Shown: positions 52,878-62,467, numbered from the stretch's first letter. The stretch is 64,000 bases of DNA from Halalkaliarchaeum sp. AArc-CO (GCF_024972735.1 NZ_CP087723.1:806001-870000); one strand, 5' to 3'. The notes: generated by a model from the sequence alone, not told the origin. Numbers and translations are program-made.

Positions 52878-53666
52878 TCACTCCGTGTCCTCGAGCACGT
52901 CCTTCAAATCTGGATGGGTACGATGGCGGATTTCTACGCGGGCAGAACCCGAGCCGGACCCCCCGTGTATCTGTTCGCGTACCCGTTGCCACTCCCAGTG
53001 TCTTGCAAGTACGTTAACCGGTATCTCGTCGATGCCGACCAGCTTCGCGATGGCCAGTCGGTGAAACCCCTCTGTGAGATACAGTTCACCGTCCCGTCCG
53101 ATAGCGACGAGCGGTTCGAGGGAATGCAAGTGACGAAACCGACTCTGTCTTCCCCCGACGTCCGGGGCATCGTGACCGGCCTCGTAATTTGGGCGGTATC
53201 CGTTTTCTTTTATGTCGGTGTATAACTCTTCGATGTAGCCCAGCCGTTTATCCTCGATGTCCGTCAAAAAGTTCTCGCGTGATTGATAGTATACTGTTTC
53301 TTCCCAATCGTATCCCTCCTCGAAGCGCTGTTTCAACCCTCGAAAATGTGACGTGGAACGGATCGGTTCGCAGTTGGCCTGTCGGTCCCATTCGCCCCCC
53401 TTGATAATTCCCAGCCCCCACCCCGTGTCGATAGCCGTGTTGAAGTACTCGATATCGCTCATATCCACGTGGAGCACTTTGTACGGGTGAGCAGGGGCAT
53501 CGTACTGGTATTGTTGTTTTCGATATCGCAATTCGGTCATGTATTTGAAGACACGGTCCCCCTGTACAGTGTTCTTCAACTGTCGGGGGACGGCAGCGAA
53601 TATTGATCGAGCCCCTTCATTCCGGTATTTTCTGATCGCCAGTCGAATCAACCTGGATGAGTTCAT
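52878..53666 (-). CDS. ParB-like-fold protein of the glycan cluster (paralogue 2)
   Basis: 262 aa. The same motif order as the protein at 33502: LGIIKGGEWD, RFEEGYDWEETVYYQ, ELYTDIKENGYRPN, then VAIGRDGELYLTEGFHRLAI and DEIPVNVLARHWEWQRVREQ, ending HPDLKDVLEDTE. The HR followed by A after an Asp-Gly turn fits the ParB/sulfiredoxin-like core. No membrane segments. The pair share perhaps a third of residues. Finding two copies in one glycan locus argues for a specific role in it. Confidence 0.78.
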   Translation of the reverse strand: MNSSRLIRLAIRKYRNEGARSIFAAVPRQLKNTVQGDRVFKYMTELRYRKQQYQYDAPAHPYKVLHVDMSDIEYFNTAIDTGWGLGIIKGGEWDRQANCEPIRSTSHFRGLKQRFEEGYDWEETVYYQSRENFLTDIEDKRLGYIEELYTDIKENGYRPNYEAGHDAPDVGGRQSRFRHLHSLEPLVAIGRDGELYLTEGFHRLAIAKLVGIDEIPVNVLARHWEWQRVREQIHGGSGSGSARVEIRHRTHPDLKDVLEDTE

Positions 53667-53721
53667 GGGGTGAGTACTCCGTCATTCAGTTGGCGAGATG
53701 GCCGGTGAACGACGACAGCTG

Positions 53722-54723
53722 TCATTCGCCGTTGGCGTCAGCGTCTGTAATCCAGACGTACGTACTCAGATAGGCAGATTCCATGTCTGGATCGGCAGGG
53801 GGTTGCTCTACGTACACGAGATACACGAGGCGGAGGGACTCGCCATCCAGCGTCGGATCGGCAGTGTGCGTCTCGAATGCCTGCTCACCGTCGTCCAGTT
53901 CGAGGTGGAATTGATCGACATCGGCCCGTTCCACGATCGTTCCGTCCGACAGTTGTTGCACCTGGACGACGACCGTGTAGTCGCTCCGCTCCCCCTCTTT
54001 GTTTTCGACGAACAGCGTGTATTCGACCTCCTCGGTGTCGTTGGCTGCGATCGAATAGCCGCTCGTACTGAAATCCTCGCCGCTCCCCGTGCCGACGACG
54101 ACGTTCGTCGTCGACGTGCCTGACTGGGGTGCGACGAGACCGAACGCGAGGACGGCGACCGTGGCCACGACACAGGCGGCCACCAGTACGGTTAAAATCG
54201 CGGTCGATCGTGGCGTCCGAAAGAGGACGTTCTCGACGTCGGCACTCCATCGTCTAACCGGAACGTAGAACCGTCGATGTTCGGGGACAGCTCGCCGGCG
54301 GACAGTACCCACGACGAGGAAGATCAGACTGAAGGTGGAAAGCACAGGGATCAACCCGTCCGTGAGAGTTCCGTAGACGGCAGTCAATCCGAATCCAGCG
54401 ACCGGGAGCAACGCGACACTGCATCCGATTGAGAGCGCGGCTCGCTCCGGCCCATCGACAGTAAGAGCCGTCTGGCTCTGATCTCTCGATTGCCCGGGGT
54501 TCGCTGGGGCTGCGGGAAACAATGACAGTAGTAGAACGTAGCCGGGAACGAACAGGATCATCGGCCCGAGGAGGATAAAACGACTCACTGTGCCGGTGAG
54601 CATCACGTCTGCAACTGGAGCGAACAGTACGTACGCGCCGACCGCGAGAGCGTCAAGGGGGAACGTGCTGCTATCGCCGTAGGTGGTCCCGAATACTTCC
54701 GAATTCGAATCCTCATCTATCAT
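53722..54723 (-). CDS. DUF1616 family membrane protein
   Basis: 333 aa. Four hydrophobic segments at the N-terminal half (LDALAVGAYVLFAPVADVML, FILLGPMILFVPGYVLLLSL, ALSIGCSVALLPVAGFGL) and a fifth, STAILTVLVAACVVATVAVL, precede an outside beta-sandwich domain (GYSIAANDTEEVEYTLFVEN). The FVPGYVLLLSLFPA block is characteristic of DUF1616, often found in archaeal cell-envelope loci. Function unknown. Confidence 0.82.
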   Translation of the reverse strand: MIDEDSNSEVFGTTYGDSSTFPLDALAVGAYVLFAPVADVMLTGTVSRFILLGPMILFVPGYVLLLSLFPAAPANPGQSRDQSQTALTVDGPERAALSIGCSVALLPVAGFGLTAVYGTLTDGLIPVLSTFSLIFLVVGTVRRRAVPEHRRFYVPVRRWSADVENVLFRTPRSTAILTVLVAACVVATVAVLAFGLVAPQSGTSTTNVVVGTGSGEDFSTSGYSIAANDTEEVEYTLFVENKEGERSDYTVVVQVQQLSDGTIVERADVDQFHLELDDGEQAFETHTADPTLDGESLRLVYLVYVEQPPADPDMESAYLSTYVWITDADANGE

Positions 54724-54920
54724 TGTACGGAATCCGATCGGCGTCTTGTCCCGGAGTCAGTCCTCTTCGACTCATCCGGCGTGTCATCCGGAGTCCGGCG
54801 AGTCCCCCACGCTTGTTGCCGACCAACCTGGTGGATCCCTGGCTGTCCAATCACGTAGTTCTCGATAACAACCCGCGTCGGCATTGTTATTGTCGGAATA
54901 ATAGCTGCAGGCGGTTGCAC
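54720..54920 (-). CDS. Possible 66-aa protein coupled to the DUF1616 gene
   Basis: GTG start at 54920 (MQPPAAIIPTITMPTRVVIE), ending with a basic-polar tail (KRTDSGTRRRSDSVQ). Its TGA overlaps the ATG of the DUF1616 gene, and TATATTT lies 20-30 nt before the start. No family recognised and composition is not strongly coding, so it may be leader sequence. The rest of the gap to 55010 shows nothing clear. Confidence 0.3.
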   Translation of the reverse strand: MQPPAAIIPTITMPTRVVIENYVIGQPGIHQVGRQQAWGTRRTPDDTPDESKRTDSGTRRRSDSVQ

Positions 54921-55010
54921 GAATGTAATTTCAAATATACGGCTCAGTTAGTCCTGCAAGCGGTCCAGTTTTCACTGTCCTTCCCGAGAGGCGTTTCTGA
55001 TGGTGGAGAT

Positions 55011-56357
55011 TCACTTCATGTATCCGAGATCCGTAAGCTGGGCCTCCACGGCGGCATCGAGGTCACCGGTGCTCTCCCGACCGGTCGCCCGGGAGAGGCC
55101 TCTTACCCGTTCCTCGAACGCCAGCCGCATGGACTCTCGCTGGTGTTCGTTTTCTCCGTCGTCGAACTCGCCGAAGAAGTACTCTCGGTTCTCCTCGTCG
55201 TCATACACGTAACGGCTGTTTGGACCACAGAGCGTCCGCCATCTGCTGACGTCCGTTTTGTTGCGACCGGTGTGAGGGACGAAATCTTCGACGAGCGCGT
55301 ACTCGTTGGAACACAGCCAGTCGCGTGGGGAACTACCCTCGAGAATCAGGTCGTGTATACCGACGAGCTCTGCCGGCTCTTCGATCCGTTGGCCGACCTC
55401 CTGGTCCGGCGTTTTCACCACCAGTGGCACGTCCGTGTTGACGTCGCGAACGTAATGTGGCGGGGTTCCGTCCCGGTCGTACTCGCCGAGCGTCTTTCCG
55501 TGATCCGAACAAACGACGACGAGTGTGTCGTCGAACCGTCCGGTTTCGCGGAGTGCCGTGAGCAGCTCATCGACTTTTCTATCCTGGTAGCGAACACTCG
55601 CGTCGTAGTATTCCAGTACTCGTCGCCGGCGCTCCGGTGGAAGATCGGCTTTCCCGAGAACGTATGCGAGCAGCTTCGTGTTCAACAGGCGCGGTTCGAT
55701 CGGACCGGGGGGATCCAGATCGAGTTGCCGGAACGCTGATCGCGGAGGAAAGTACGGACTATGGGCTTCCATGAGATTGAGAAACGTAAACGTCGGCTGA
55801 TCGTCGTCCGCGGTCCGTTCGAGCCACCGAACCGCTCGATCGACCAGATTCGCGGTGAAGAACCGCCGTTTGATAAGGAAGGCCGGCTGTTTCGCGGCGT
55901 ATCCCAGTCCCGTGTGCACTCTCGAATAGACGCGGTCGCGGGGTCTGTGGATGCCGATCCCGCTGTCACGGCCGATTCGAAGATCCCACTCGACGAACTC
56001 GTCGAATCCGCGATCCAGGCCCGCCACTGATCCGACCCACGGATTGTTTGAGAAGCCGGCTGTGCGGTAGCCTCGTTTCGAGAGCCGCTCTGCAAGCGGC
56101 GTCACCTCCGACGGAAGCCGAGCAGTCCCGTCTGCAAAGCCGTTCGTGACGCCATGTTCCGTCGGGAACAGCCCGGTAAACATCGAACTGTGCGACGGCA
56201 GGGTCCACGGTGCCGGGGCGAACGCGTTCTCGAATACGGTCGCTTCCTGTGCGAACGCGTCGAGCGAGGGCGTCGTTTCCCGATCGTGCCCGTGAAACGA
56301 GACCCGATCGTGTCGCACCGAATCCAGCACCAGAAAAAGGACGTCGTGATCTGTCAT
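55011..56357 (-). CDS. Sulfatase / phosphodiesterase family protein
   Basis: 448 aa from the ATG at 56357. Alkaline-phosphatase-superfamily features: VLFLVLDSVRHDRVSFHG (first metal Asp), APAPWTLPSHSSMFTGLFPT (the position of the sulfatase CxPxR, here with T or S and without a CxPSR signature), VVVCSDHGKTLGEYD (metal Asp-His) and PPHYVRDVNTDVPLVV. The missing formylglycine Cys argues for a Thr/Ser nucleophile, so a phosphodiesterase or phosphotransferase role on the glycan is as likely as sulfatase. No signal peptide. An upstream in-frame extension to 57221 is antisense to the next gene and is excluded. Confidence 0.85.
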   Translation of the reverse strand: MTDHDVLFLVLDSVRHDRVSFHGHDRETTPSLDAFAQEATVFENAFAPAPWTLPSHSSMFTGLFPTEHGVTNGFADGTARLPSEVTPLAERLSKRGYRTAGFSNNPWVGSVAGLDRGFDEFVEWDLRIGRDSGIGIHRPRDRVYSRVHTGLGYAAKQPAFLIKRRFFTANLVDRAVRWLERTADDDQPTFTFLNLMEAHSPYFPPRSAFRQLDLDPPGPIEPRLLNTKLLAYVLGKADLPPERRRRVLEYYDASVRYQDRKVDELLTALRETGRFDDTLVVVCSDHGKTLGEYDRDGTPPHYVRDVNTDVPLVVKTPDQEVGQRIEEPAELVGIHDLILEGSSPRDWLCSNEYALVEDFVPHTGRNKTDVSRWRTLCGPNSRYVYDDEENREYFFGEFDDGENEHQRESMRLAFEERVRGLSRATGRESTGDLDAAVEAQLTDLGYMK

Positions 56358-56398
56358 AGCCGGAAAAACGTCCGGAAACGCCTTTGTTAGGTCCGTAA

Positions 56399-57691
56399 TT
56401 ACGGTTCGTTTTCGATCGCTCCGAGATATTCGCTCAACGCCAGACACATCCACGCCTGGCTCCAGCGAATGTACGGCGTTGTATCGGTAAACGCGCGACC
56501 GACCCGTCGATAAAAGTAGCCCTCCGGATCGTACAGCCGGTTCAGCGTCCAGGCGAGAACGCGTCGAGCAAGTTCCCTGTCGGCCGGGTCGTCTCGCCTC
56601 GTGAACGTGATGATCGCCTGGGCCGAGGCGTGGATGTCGTAGGGTCGGGAGGTGTCGTGTTCGAACTTCGGTGCCCCGTTCGGCTCGAAGTGATGCTCCC
56701 GATGAAACGTCATTCCCCGCTCGTAGGCCCGCCTGACGGGATGATCCGGTGGCTTCCCCTCGGCGTACTCGGCGAGACTTTCGAGTACGAACCCGGTGTG
56801 GAAATTGTCGTAGTCGAGATGCGAATCCGACGCCGGGACGGAGTAGTACCATCCCCCGTCGTCGGTCTGAGTGTCGACGACGAACTCGAAGAGCTCCCGT
56901 GCACGTTCGAGGAGGCGCTCTTCCCCGACGAGTTCTCCGACTGACCAGAGATAGCCGGCTACGAGCGCATTGGCGTTGATCGCCACGTACGAGTCGTACG
57001 GCGTGTACGTGAGTGCGTCGAACCCTCGTACCGTCTCGGTTCCGATGTCCTCCCGGAGAAACGTCGCCGCACCCCGTGCGAACTCGAGGGATCGCTCCGC
57101 ACCGGTCACGCGGTAGTGGTGCAGGAACGCCCGCGCACAGAAGACGGTTACGACCCCGCAGGGGTGACCCGCCGGCAGGAAGAACTTGTTCGAGTTCTGC
57201 CAGTCGAAGTTGTACCCCCACGACGGGGTGTCGAACTCGGGCGAGGTGTTGTCTGCGAGCCAGTCGAGCAGTCGCTCCGCCTCAGTCAGGTATCTCCCTT
57301 CGTCGGTCTGTTCGTATCGATTGAGGTATGCGCGGGCGAATAATCCGATCCCTTTCGGGTTTCGTTCTTCGGGAACGCCGAGATACGGTCGGAGGTTCAA
57401 CGGGAACGCACGGACGCCGTGCATCGCGACGAGCCGGAGAAGCCAGTGTCGGGCGACTGCAGAGAGAAACGGGCTGTTCAACCCGTCGTACGGGTCGTAA
57501 CCGGCGTAGTCTCGGTCTCGTGCCCACCCGAGCGCGTTCTCACAGACGACTTTTGGATCGTATCCCGCCACGCGATGGGGTGCTATGTGATGTTCTGTCA
57601 CGCCCTCCCGGGGCTCGTCCTGTCGGCTGTCGCCTTCCGGGCTCTGTGTCCAGCCCTTGCCGTTTTCCTTTGTCCGTGCGTTTCGCTCCAT
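56399..57691 (-). CDS. Alpha/alpha-barrel (six-hairpin) protein, glycan-related
   Basis: 430 aa. Repeated helical hairpins (FARAYLNRYEQTDEGRYLTE, FCARAFLHHYRVTGAERSLE, NANALVAGYLWSVGELVGEE) fit an alpha/alpha toroid, as in GH88/lanthionine-cyclase-like or prenyltransferase folds. Distinctive stretches are YNFDWQNSNKFFLPAG, TDDGGWYYSVPASDSHLDYDNFHTGF, and RPYDIHASAQAIITF. No named family is clear by eye; similar haloarchaeal proteins are sometimes mislabelled as transporter parts. Uronyl hydrolase-like or sugar-binding activity is possible. Confidence 0.72.
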   Translation of the reverse strand: MERNARTKENGKGWTQSPEGDSRQDEPREGVTEHHIAPHRVAGYDPKVVCENALGWARDRDYAGYDPYDGLNSPFLSAVARHWLLRLVAMHGVRAFPLNLRPYLGVPEERNPKGIGLFARAYLNRYEQTDEGRYLTEAERLLDWLADNTSPEFDTPSWGYNFDWQNSNKFFLPAGHPCGVVTVFCARAFLHHYRVTGAERSLEFARGAATFLREDIGTETVRGFDALTYTPYDSYVAINANALVAGYLWSVGELVGEERLLERARELFEFVVDTQTDDGGWYYSVPASDSHLDYDNFHTGFVLESLAEYAEGKPPDHPVRRAYERGMTFHREHHFEPNGAPKFEHDTSRPYDIHASAQAIITFTRRDDPADRELARRVLAWTLNRLYDPEGYFYRRVGRAFTDTTPYIRWSQAWMCLALSEYLGAIENEP

Positions 57692-57761
57692 CCGTTTTCG
57701 TGTATCACTCTCGACAGTAAGTTATGGTCTGGTTTCTGCGGTGTGGTTGCGGAGGGAGCGG

Positions 57762-58877
57762 TTATCTCACCGCTTCCGGATCCCGATAACTTTCGAACGC
57801 TTCGAGACGGTCTCCGTCCGATCCGAGCCCCGGATCTCGCGGGTTCTCGATCAACTCCCGGACGAGGGAGGCGACGTCCTCGCGGACGCGAATCGAGCGA
57901 TCGCGATCCGCACCTGACTGCGATCCATCCGCCGACAGCAGATACGAAACGATCTCGTCGGGCTCTCGGGAGTGGACTACCATCCCCTCTTTCACCATCG
58001 ACCTGTCGACCGACAGGAGCGGACCCGGGAAGAAGGAAACTGCCGGCTTCCCCATGCACGCGGCTTCCCGGGACATCGTCCCCGATCCCGTCAGGACGCC
58101 CCGCGAGTGCCAGGCGAGCTGAAGTCCATCGAGTGCCGCGTCGGGGACATACACCCGATTGGCCGGGTACGATTTGGCGTGTGGTCTGTCTGCGGCCCTC
58201 CGCGGCAAGTAGACGACGTTCATCCCGTTGGCGTACAGCGATTCGAGCAACGGTGGTACCAGTGATTCACCTTCGTCCACGTACGCTGCACCGAGGGCTT
58301 CGGGACGGAGAACAACGTAGTCCTCGAACGGAAGTGCGTCGGTGAACGTGTCGTCGGGTTCGAAGTTCGCGACGTAGATGTCCTCCTTGTAGCCGTCGTA
58401 GGTGTGGATCCGGTCGGGATCTGCGCCCCAGCGTGTCAGTTCAGACGTCCGGAACGCCGCCGGCACGACGTGGTGGGTCGCCATCGTTCTGAATCGGCAG
58501 AACGCTCGCTCGACGAGTGGTGCCTCGACGTACGCTGTGATGTCGTTATCGGTGAAGTGGATCGACGGGATCCCCCGGGATCGCGAGGCGAGAACGCACA
58601 TCGCGTTTCGGGCCGAAAGCGAGACGTCAGCGTCCGGCGCCTGGACGGCAAGCTGGAGCGTTCGCAACGGCACTCCAAGCGTCCGCAGCGTGACGTTGTC
58701 GAAGTCCCGTCCCAGCACGTCGAAGTCGAATCCGGCCTCCCGAGCCAGGTCGATTGTTTCGGTCTTGTTTCTGACCGTCGTTCGGAGATCAAGGTCCGGC
58801 ATTCCGTCGAGCAATCCGTTGAAGAAAAACGGGTGCGAGGGACTCGCGAGGTCCAGCCAGGCTGTTGTTCCGTCCAT
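57762..58877 (-). CDS. DUF354 family protein (GT-B-like)
   Basis: 371 aa. The start TAWLDLASPSHPFFFNGLLDGM and the stretches FDFDVLGRDF, NAMCVLASRSRGIPSIHFTDND, and VLTGSGTMSREAACMGKPAVSFFPG follow DUF354, a GT-B-fold relative of UDP-GlcNAc epimerases and glycosyltransferases in archaeal glycan loci. It starts 2 nt before the end of wecC and is co-directional, so it probably works with ManNAcA. The exact reaction is unknown. Confidence 0.85.
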   Translation of the reverse strand: MDGTTAWLDLASPSHPFFFNGLLDGMPDLDLRTTVRNKTETIDLAREAGFDFDVLGRDFDNVTLRTLGVPLRTLQLAVQAPDADVSLSARNAMCVLASRSRGIPSIHFTDNDITAYVEAPLVERAFCRFRTMATHHVVPAAFRTSELTRWGADPDRIHTYDGYKEDIYVANFEPDDTFTDALPFEDYVVLRPEALGAAYVDEGESLVPPLLESLYANGMNVVYLPRRAADRPHAKSYPANRVYVPDAALDGLQLAWHSRGVLTGSGTMSREAACMGKPAVSFFPGPLLSVDRSMVKEGMVVHSREPDEIVSYLLSADGSQSGADRDRSIRVREDVASLVRELIENPRDPGLGSDGDRLEAFESYRDPEAVR

Positions 58878-58878
58878 G

Positions 58879-60168
58879 CTAGATCCGACGTACTGTGAAT
58901 CCGGCCTCGCGCCACCGCTCGGGATCGAGGATCGCTTTCGTGTCGATAATCGTCCGCTGTGCCATCCGCTCTCCGAGCGCGTGGGGATCCAGGTCCCCGA
59001 ACTCGTCGTGGCCCGTCGCGATTACGACGGCGTCGGCGTCGATTGTCGCCGCTTCGAGCGTCTGCAGATCCAGCGTCGGATCCTCGACGTGCGGATCGTG
59101 GATCGCGACTGCGGGAGATTCGGGGCTCCCGCCGTCGGTCGCCGGCACGGCCTGTCGGTGTCCGTGCTGGAGTTCGCGAGCCAACCGCAGCCCGGGGCTC
59201 ATCCGCGTGTCGCCGACGTTGCCCTTGTAGGCGACGCCGAGGATCGCGATCCGCGTGCCCGCAAGCGAGTTGACCTCCTCGGCGAGCAGTTCAGCCACGA
59301 ACTCCACCATCCCGTCGTTTACCTGTCGTGCGGTCGCGATGAGGTCGAGTTCGTCCGAGTCGACACCGAGGAACCACGGATCGACCGGGAGGCAGTGACC
59401 GCCGACGCCGGGTCCAGGCTGCAGGATGTCGACGCGGGGGTGTTCGTTCGCCATCTCGATCGCCTCGCGCGAGTCGATCCCGTAGTCGTTGGCCAATCTG
59501 GCAATCTCGTTTGCCAGTCCGATGTTCGTGTCCCGGAACGTGTTCTGAATCAGTTTAACGAACTCCGCCGTCGTCGGATCCGCAGTCGTGTGGATTTCCC
59601 CTTCGACGAACGAGTCGTAGAGGTGGACGGCTGATTCGGTCGAAATCCCGTTGACACCGCCGACAATCCGGGCGTTCTGTCGGAGTTCGGTTATGATGTT
59701 CCCAGGGAGGACCGTCTCCGGGCAGTGGACGAGTGCGAAGTCGTCACCGGCCGTCAGCCCAGATTCCTCGAGGATCGGCTGGAGCGTCCCCGTCGTGGTT
59801 CCCGGTGGAACAGTCGATTCCAGAATTACGGTGTCGCCAGTCCGCAGTACCGGAGCGACGGCGTCGCCGACTGCCCTGACGTAACTCAGGTCTGCGGCCT
59901 TCTCGTCGCTGTCGAACGGCGTTGGCACACAGACCACGTGATATTTCGCCGGAACGATCTCTTCGACGAGTTCGAGTTTGCCGGACTCGAGCGCCTGCGT
60001 GACGAACGCCCGCAACCCTGGCTCGTCGAGGTGGATCTCTCCGTCCCGGAGCTCCGAGATGACCGTCGTATCGGCGTCGTATCCCGACACGTCGTGGTCG
60101 TAGTTTGCGAGCATCGCGGCGGTCGGCAGCCCGATATACCCCAGGCCGTGAACGCACACAGAACTCAT
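58879..60168 (-). CDS. wecC: Nucleotide-sugar dehydrogenase, UDP-ManNAc type
   Basis: 429 aa. It oxidises a UDP-hexose at C6 to the uronate with NAD+. The start is MSSVCVHGLGYIGLPTAAML (GxGYxGLP). It has HVVCVPTPFD, VILESTVPPGTTTG, FALVHCPETVLPGN, AEFVKLIQNTFRDTNIGLAN and GPGVGGHCLPVDPWFLG (the catalytic Cys and Lys context), and a C-terminal SRIAILGVAYKGNVGDTRMS-type block. Overlap of the ATG with the wecB stop (60165-60168) supports ManNAc as substrate. Confidence 0.93.
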   Translation of the reverse strand: MSSVCVHGLGYIGLPTAAMLANYDHDVSGYDADTTVISELRDGEIHLDEPGLRAFVTQALESGKLELVEEIVPAKYHVVCVPTPFDSDEKAADLSYVRAVGDAVAPVLRTGDTVILESTVPPGTTTGTLQPILEESGLTAGDDFALVHCPETVLPGNIITELRQNARIVGGVNGISTESAVHLYDSFVEGEIHTTADPTTAEFVKLIQNTFRDTNIGLANEIARLANDYGIDSREAIEMANEHPRVDILQPGPGVGGHCLPVDPWFLGVDSDELDLIATARQVNDGMVEFVAELLAEEVNSLAGTRIAILGVAYKGNVGDTRMSPGLRLARELQHGHRQAVPATDGGSPESPAVAIHDPHVEDPTLDLQTLEAATIDADAVVIATGHDEFGDLDPHALGERMAQRTIIDTKAILDPERWREAGFTVRRI

Positions 60169-61280
60169 TGGCGAACACGCTCCGTTTTTGGCATCACTTC
60201 TCGCAGGATCTGTTTGCCGGCAGTGCCGTCACCGAAGGGGTTCTCCCAGTCGCGGTCCATCCCGAGCATCTCGTCTACTGTCCGGACGATTCGTTCTGGA
60301 TCAGCGGAACTCAGGCGATTCGCCCCGACGGTTACCGTCTCGGGCCGTTCTGTGCTGTCCCGCATCGTCACGCACGGGACTCCAAGGACGCATGCCTCCT
60401 CCTGAACGCCCCCCGAGTCGGTCAAGATCACGCTGGCAGACGCCTCCAGCCGGAGGAAGTCCAGGTAATCCAGCGGCTCTACGAGCCGGATCCGGTCGGA
60501 CACGTCGATCCCGAACCGATCGAGTCGTTCCCGTGCCCGGGGATGGATCGGATAGATGAGTTCGACACCGTGTCGGGCGGCGGCTCTGTCTGCTCCCTCG
60601 AGGATCTTCCGAAATCGGGACTCTTCGTCGACGTTCTCCGCGCGGTGAACGGTCATCAGGAAGTACTCGCGTCCCTCGAGACCGTGATCGGACAGGACAG
60701 TGCTTTTCCGCCGGGCGATCTCCCGGTTCCTGTAGAGCGCGTCAACCACGGTGTTTCCTGTGACCGTGATGCGTGATTCGGGGATCCCCTCCCGCAGCAG
60801 GTTTTCCTTGCTCTGGTCGGTCGGAGCGAACAGGTAGTCAGCGACGTGATCAGCGACTACCCGGTTCGTCTCCTCGGGCATCTCCCGATCGTAGCTTCTG
60901 AGGCCCGCTTCGACGTGTCCGAGTTTCGCCTCGAGCTTGCTCGTCGCGATCGCCCCCGCGAGGACGCTGTTCGTGTCGCCCTGAACGAACACGACGTCGG
61001 GCGATTCGCGTTCGAGAACCTGGCCCACCTCGATAAGCATCTCACCGGTCTGCTCTGCGTGGGAGCCAGACCCGACTCCCAGATTGTAGTCAGGGTCCGG
61101 AAGTTCGAGCCGATCGAAGAACACCGAATCGAGCGTATCCGAGTAGTGTTGTCCTGTGTGTACGAGCGTGAAATCGGCGCCGGTACGGACGCATTCGCGG
61201 ACGATCGGAGCGAGTTTGATGATTTCGGGTCTGGTACCGAGAACGATCGCGAGCGTTCTTCCGCCGGTAACGCCGTTCAT
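60165..61280 (-). CDS. wecB: UDP-N-acetylglucosamine 2-epimerase (non-hydrolysing)
   Basis: 371 aa. Converts UDP-GlcNAc to UDP-ManNAc. Blocks present: LAIVLGTRPEIIKLAPIVRE, LVHTGQHYSDTLDSVFFD, VVFVQGDTNSVLAGAIAT, LGHVEAGLRSYDREMPEETN, RITVTGNTVVDALYRN, FLMTVHRAENVDEESRF and ILTDSGGVQEEACVLGVPCV. All family catalytic acids and His are in place. It overlaps both neighbours by ATGA, so GT2, wecB and wecC are coupled. Confidence 0.95.
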   Translation of the reverse strand: MNGVTGGRTLAIVLGTRPEIIKLAPIVRECVRTGADFTLVHTGQHYSDTLDSVFFDRLELPDPDYNLGVGSGSHAEQTGEMLIEVGQVLERESPDVVFVQGDTNSVLAGAIATSKLEAKLGHVEAGLRSYDREMPEETNRVVADHVADYLFAPTDQSKENLLREGIPESRITVTGNTVVDALYRNREIARRKSTVLSDHGLEGREYFLMTVHRAENVDEESRFRKILEGADRAAARHGVELIYPIHPRARERLDRFGIDVSDRIRLVEPLDYLDFLRLEASASVILTDSGGVQEEACVLGVPCVTMRDSTERPETVTVGANRLSSADPERIVRTVDEMLGMDRDWENPFGDGTAGKQILREVMPKTERVRQ

Positions 61281-62467
61281 GAACGGTCCTCCGAGCCAGG
61301 TCGGATCTGGCCAGCCGGGCCGTCGCTGTGGACGAACTCCATTGCAGACGCAATGGAAGCGGGAGGCTGTGGCTCGTCGCGCCGGTTCCGGACCGCCGGA
61401 TACCCGTGACGGTGAACCAGTCCCTCGTTTTCTTTGACGTCGAACCAGCAGCCGAGCACCAGCAACAGGCAGCCGAAGGCGAACACGAGAAACGACACCA
61501 TCCCGCCGAGGAACGCGTTCACGGTCGACGAGAGGGCTGCATAGAGCCCGCCTCCGACGCCGACCAGCAGAACACTCACACCGAGTGTGTAACAGGGGAC
61601 GACCGGATGGAACTGTTTGACGAGATACGACTGTGCCATGCGGTCGAGGAAACTCCGTAGCAGAAGCATCGAAAGGCCGGGGACGAATCTGGAGTACCGT
61701 ATCGAACTCGTCTCGTCACCGTAGACGGCCGAATGTGCGACGTCTGCGATTGGTTCCTCGCGTATGTTCAGCGCGACCAGGAGGTGGTTGAGGAACCCGT
61801 ACTCCTCGTAGAGATCCTCGAACGGTACTTTTTGCAACCCGTCGTTGGATATCGCGGTGTAGCCGTTCTGTGGATCTGACACCTCCCAGTAACCGCTTGC
61901 GACGCGAGTGAGCATCGTCAGCAGTGCGTTCCCGAACAGCCGCCAGTTCGACATCCCCTGGCGGTCCTCTCTGGAGTGGAGCCGATTCCCCTTCGCGTAG
62001 GTGGCCTCGCCGTCGACCACCGGATCGATGATCCGGTCCAGCTCGTCGGGATCCATCTGTCCGTCGCCGTCCATCACTGCCGTCACGTCCATCTCGTCCG
62101 CCAGCGCGAGCGAATACCCCGTCTTGACAGCTGCTCCGGCTCCACGATTTCGCTCGTGTCTGACCGGAACAACGCGCTGTGCGGGTTCGCCGTCTCCCCC
62201 GTCGGCGACTGGTCGTTCGCTCGCTCGTTCGCTCTCCCGTCGGGCGTACTTCTCACTCCCTTCTGTACCTTCTTCGGTGGCAATGCCCTCGAGGCCATTT
62301 ATCCGACGGGCGTGTTCCCGGATCTCCTCCCAGGTTCCGTCAGTGGAGGCGTCGTCGACCACGTATATGCGATCGACGAACGAGGGCATCGTCTCTATCA
62401 CCGATCCGACCAGTCCTTCCTCGTTGTAGGCTGGAACGACGACTCCGATTGAGTGTCCCGCGTACAT
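61277..62467 (-). CDS. GT2-family glycosyltransferase with C-terminal membrane anchor
   Basis: 396 aa from the ATG at 62467. The GT-A domain: IGVVVPAYNEEGLVGSVIET, RIYVVDDASTDGTWEEIRE, NRGAGAAVKTGYSLALADEMDVTAVMDGDGQMDPDELDRI (DGDGQ) and YAKGNRLH. An acidic low-complexity insert follows ITEEGTE-like sequence. Two or three hydrophobic helices at the C terminus (CYTLGVSVLLVGVGGGLYAA, GMVSFLVFAFGCLLLVLGC) resemble the dolichol/polyprenol-phosphate sugar synthase group. It heads the coupled operon with wecB and wecC. The gap 62468-62741 shows nothing clear. Confidence 0.9.
   Translation of the reverse strand: MYAGHSIGVVVPAYNEEGLVGSVIETMPSFVDRIYVVDDASTDGTWEEIREHARRINGLEGIATEEGTEGSEKYARRESERASERPVADGGDGEPAQRVVPVRHERNRGAGAAVKTGYSLALADEMDVTAVMDGDGQMDPDELDRIIDPVVDGEATYAKGNRLHSREDRQGMSNWRLFGNALLTMLTRVASGYWEVSDPQNGYTAISNDGLQKVPFEDLYEEYGFLNHLLVALNIREEPIADVAHSAVYGDETSSIRYSRFVPGLSMLLLRSFLDRMAQSYLVKQFHPVVPCYTLGVSVLLVGVGGGLYAALSSTVNAFLGGMVSFLVFAFGCLLLVLGCWFDVKENEGLVHRHGYPAVRNRRDEPQPPASIASAMEFVHSDGPAGQIRPGSEDRS

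Noticed and set aside
56358-57221. Extension of the sulfatase frame by 288 codons
   Set aside because: Overlaps the alpha/alpha-barrel gene in a different frame and is Arg-rich; the sulfatase fold starts at 56357.
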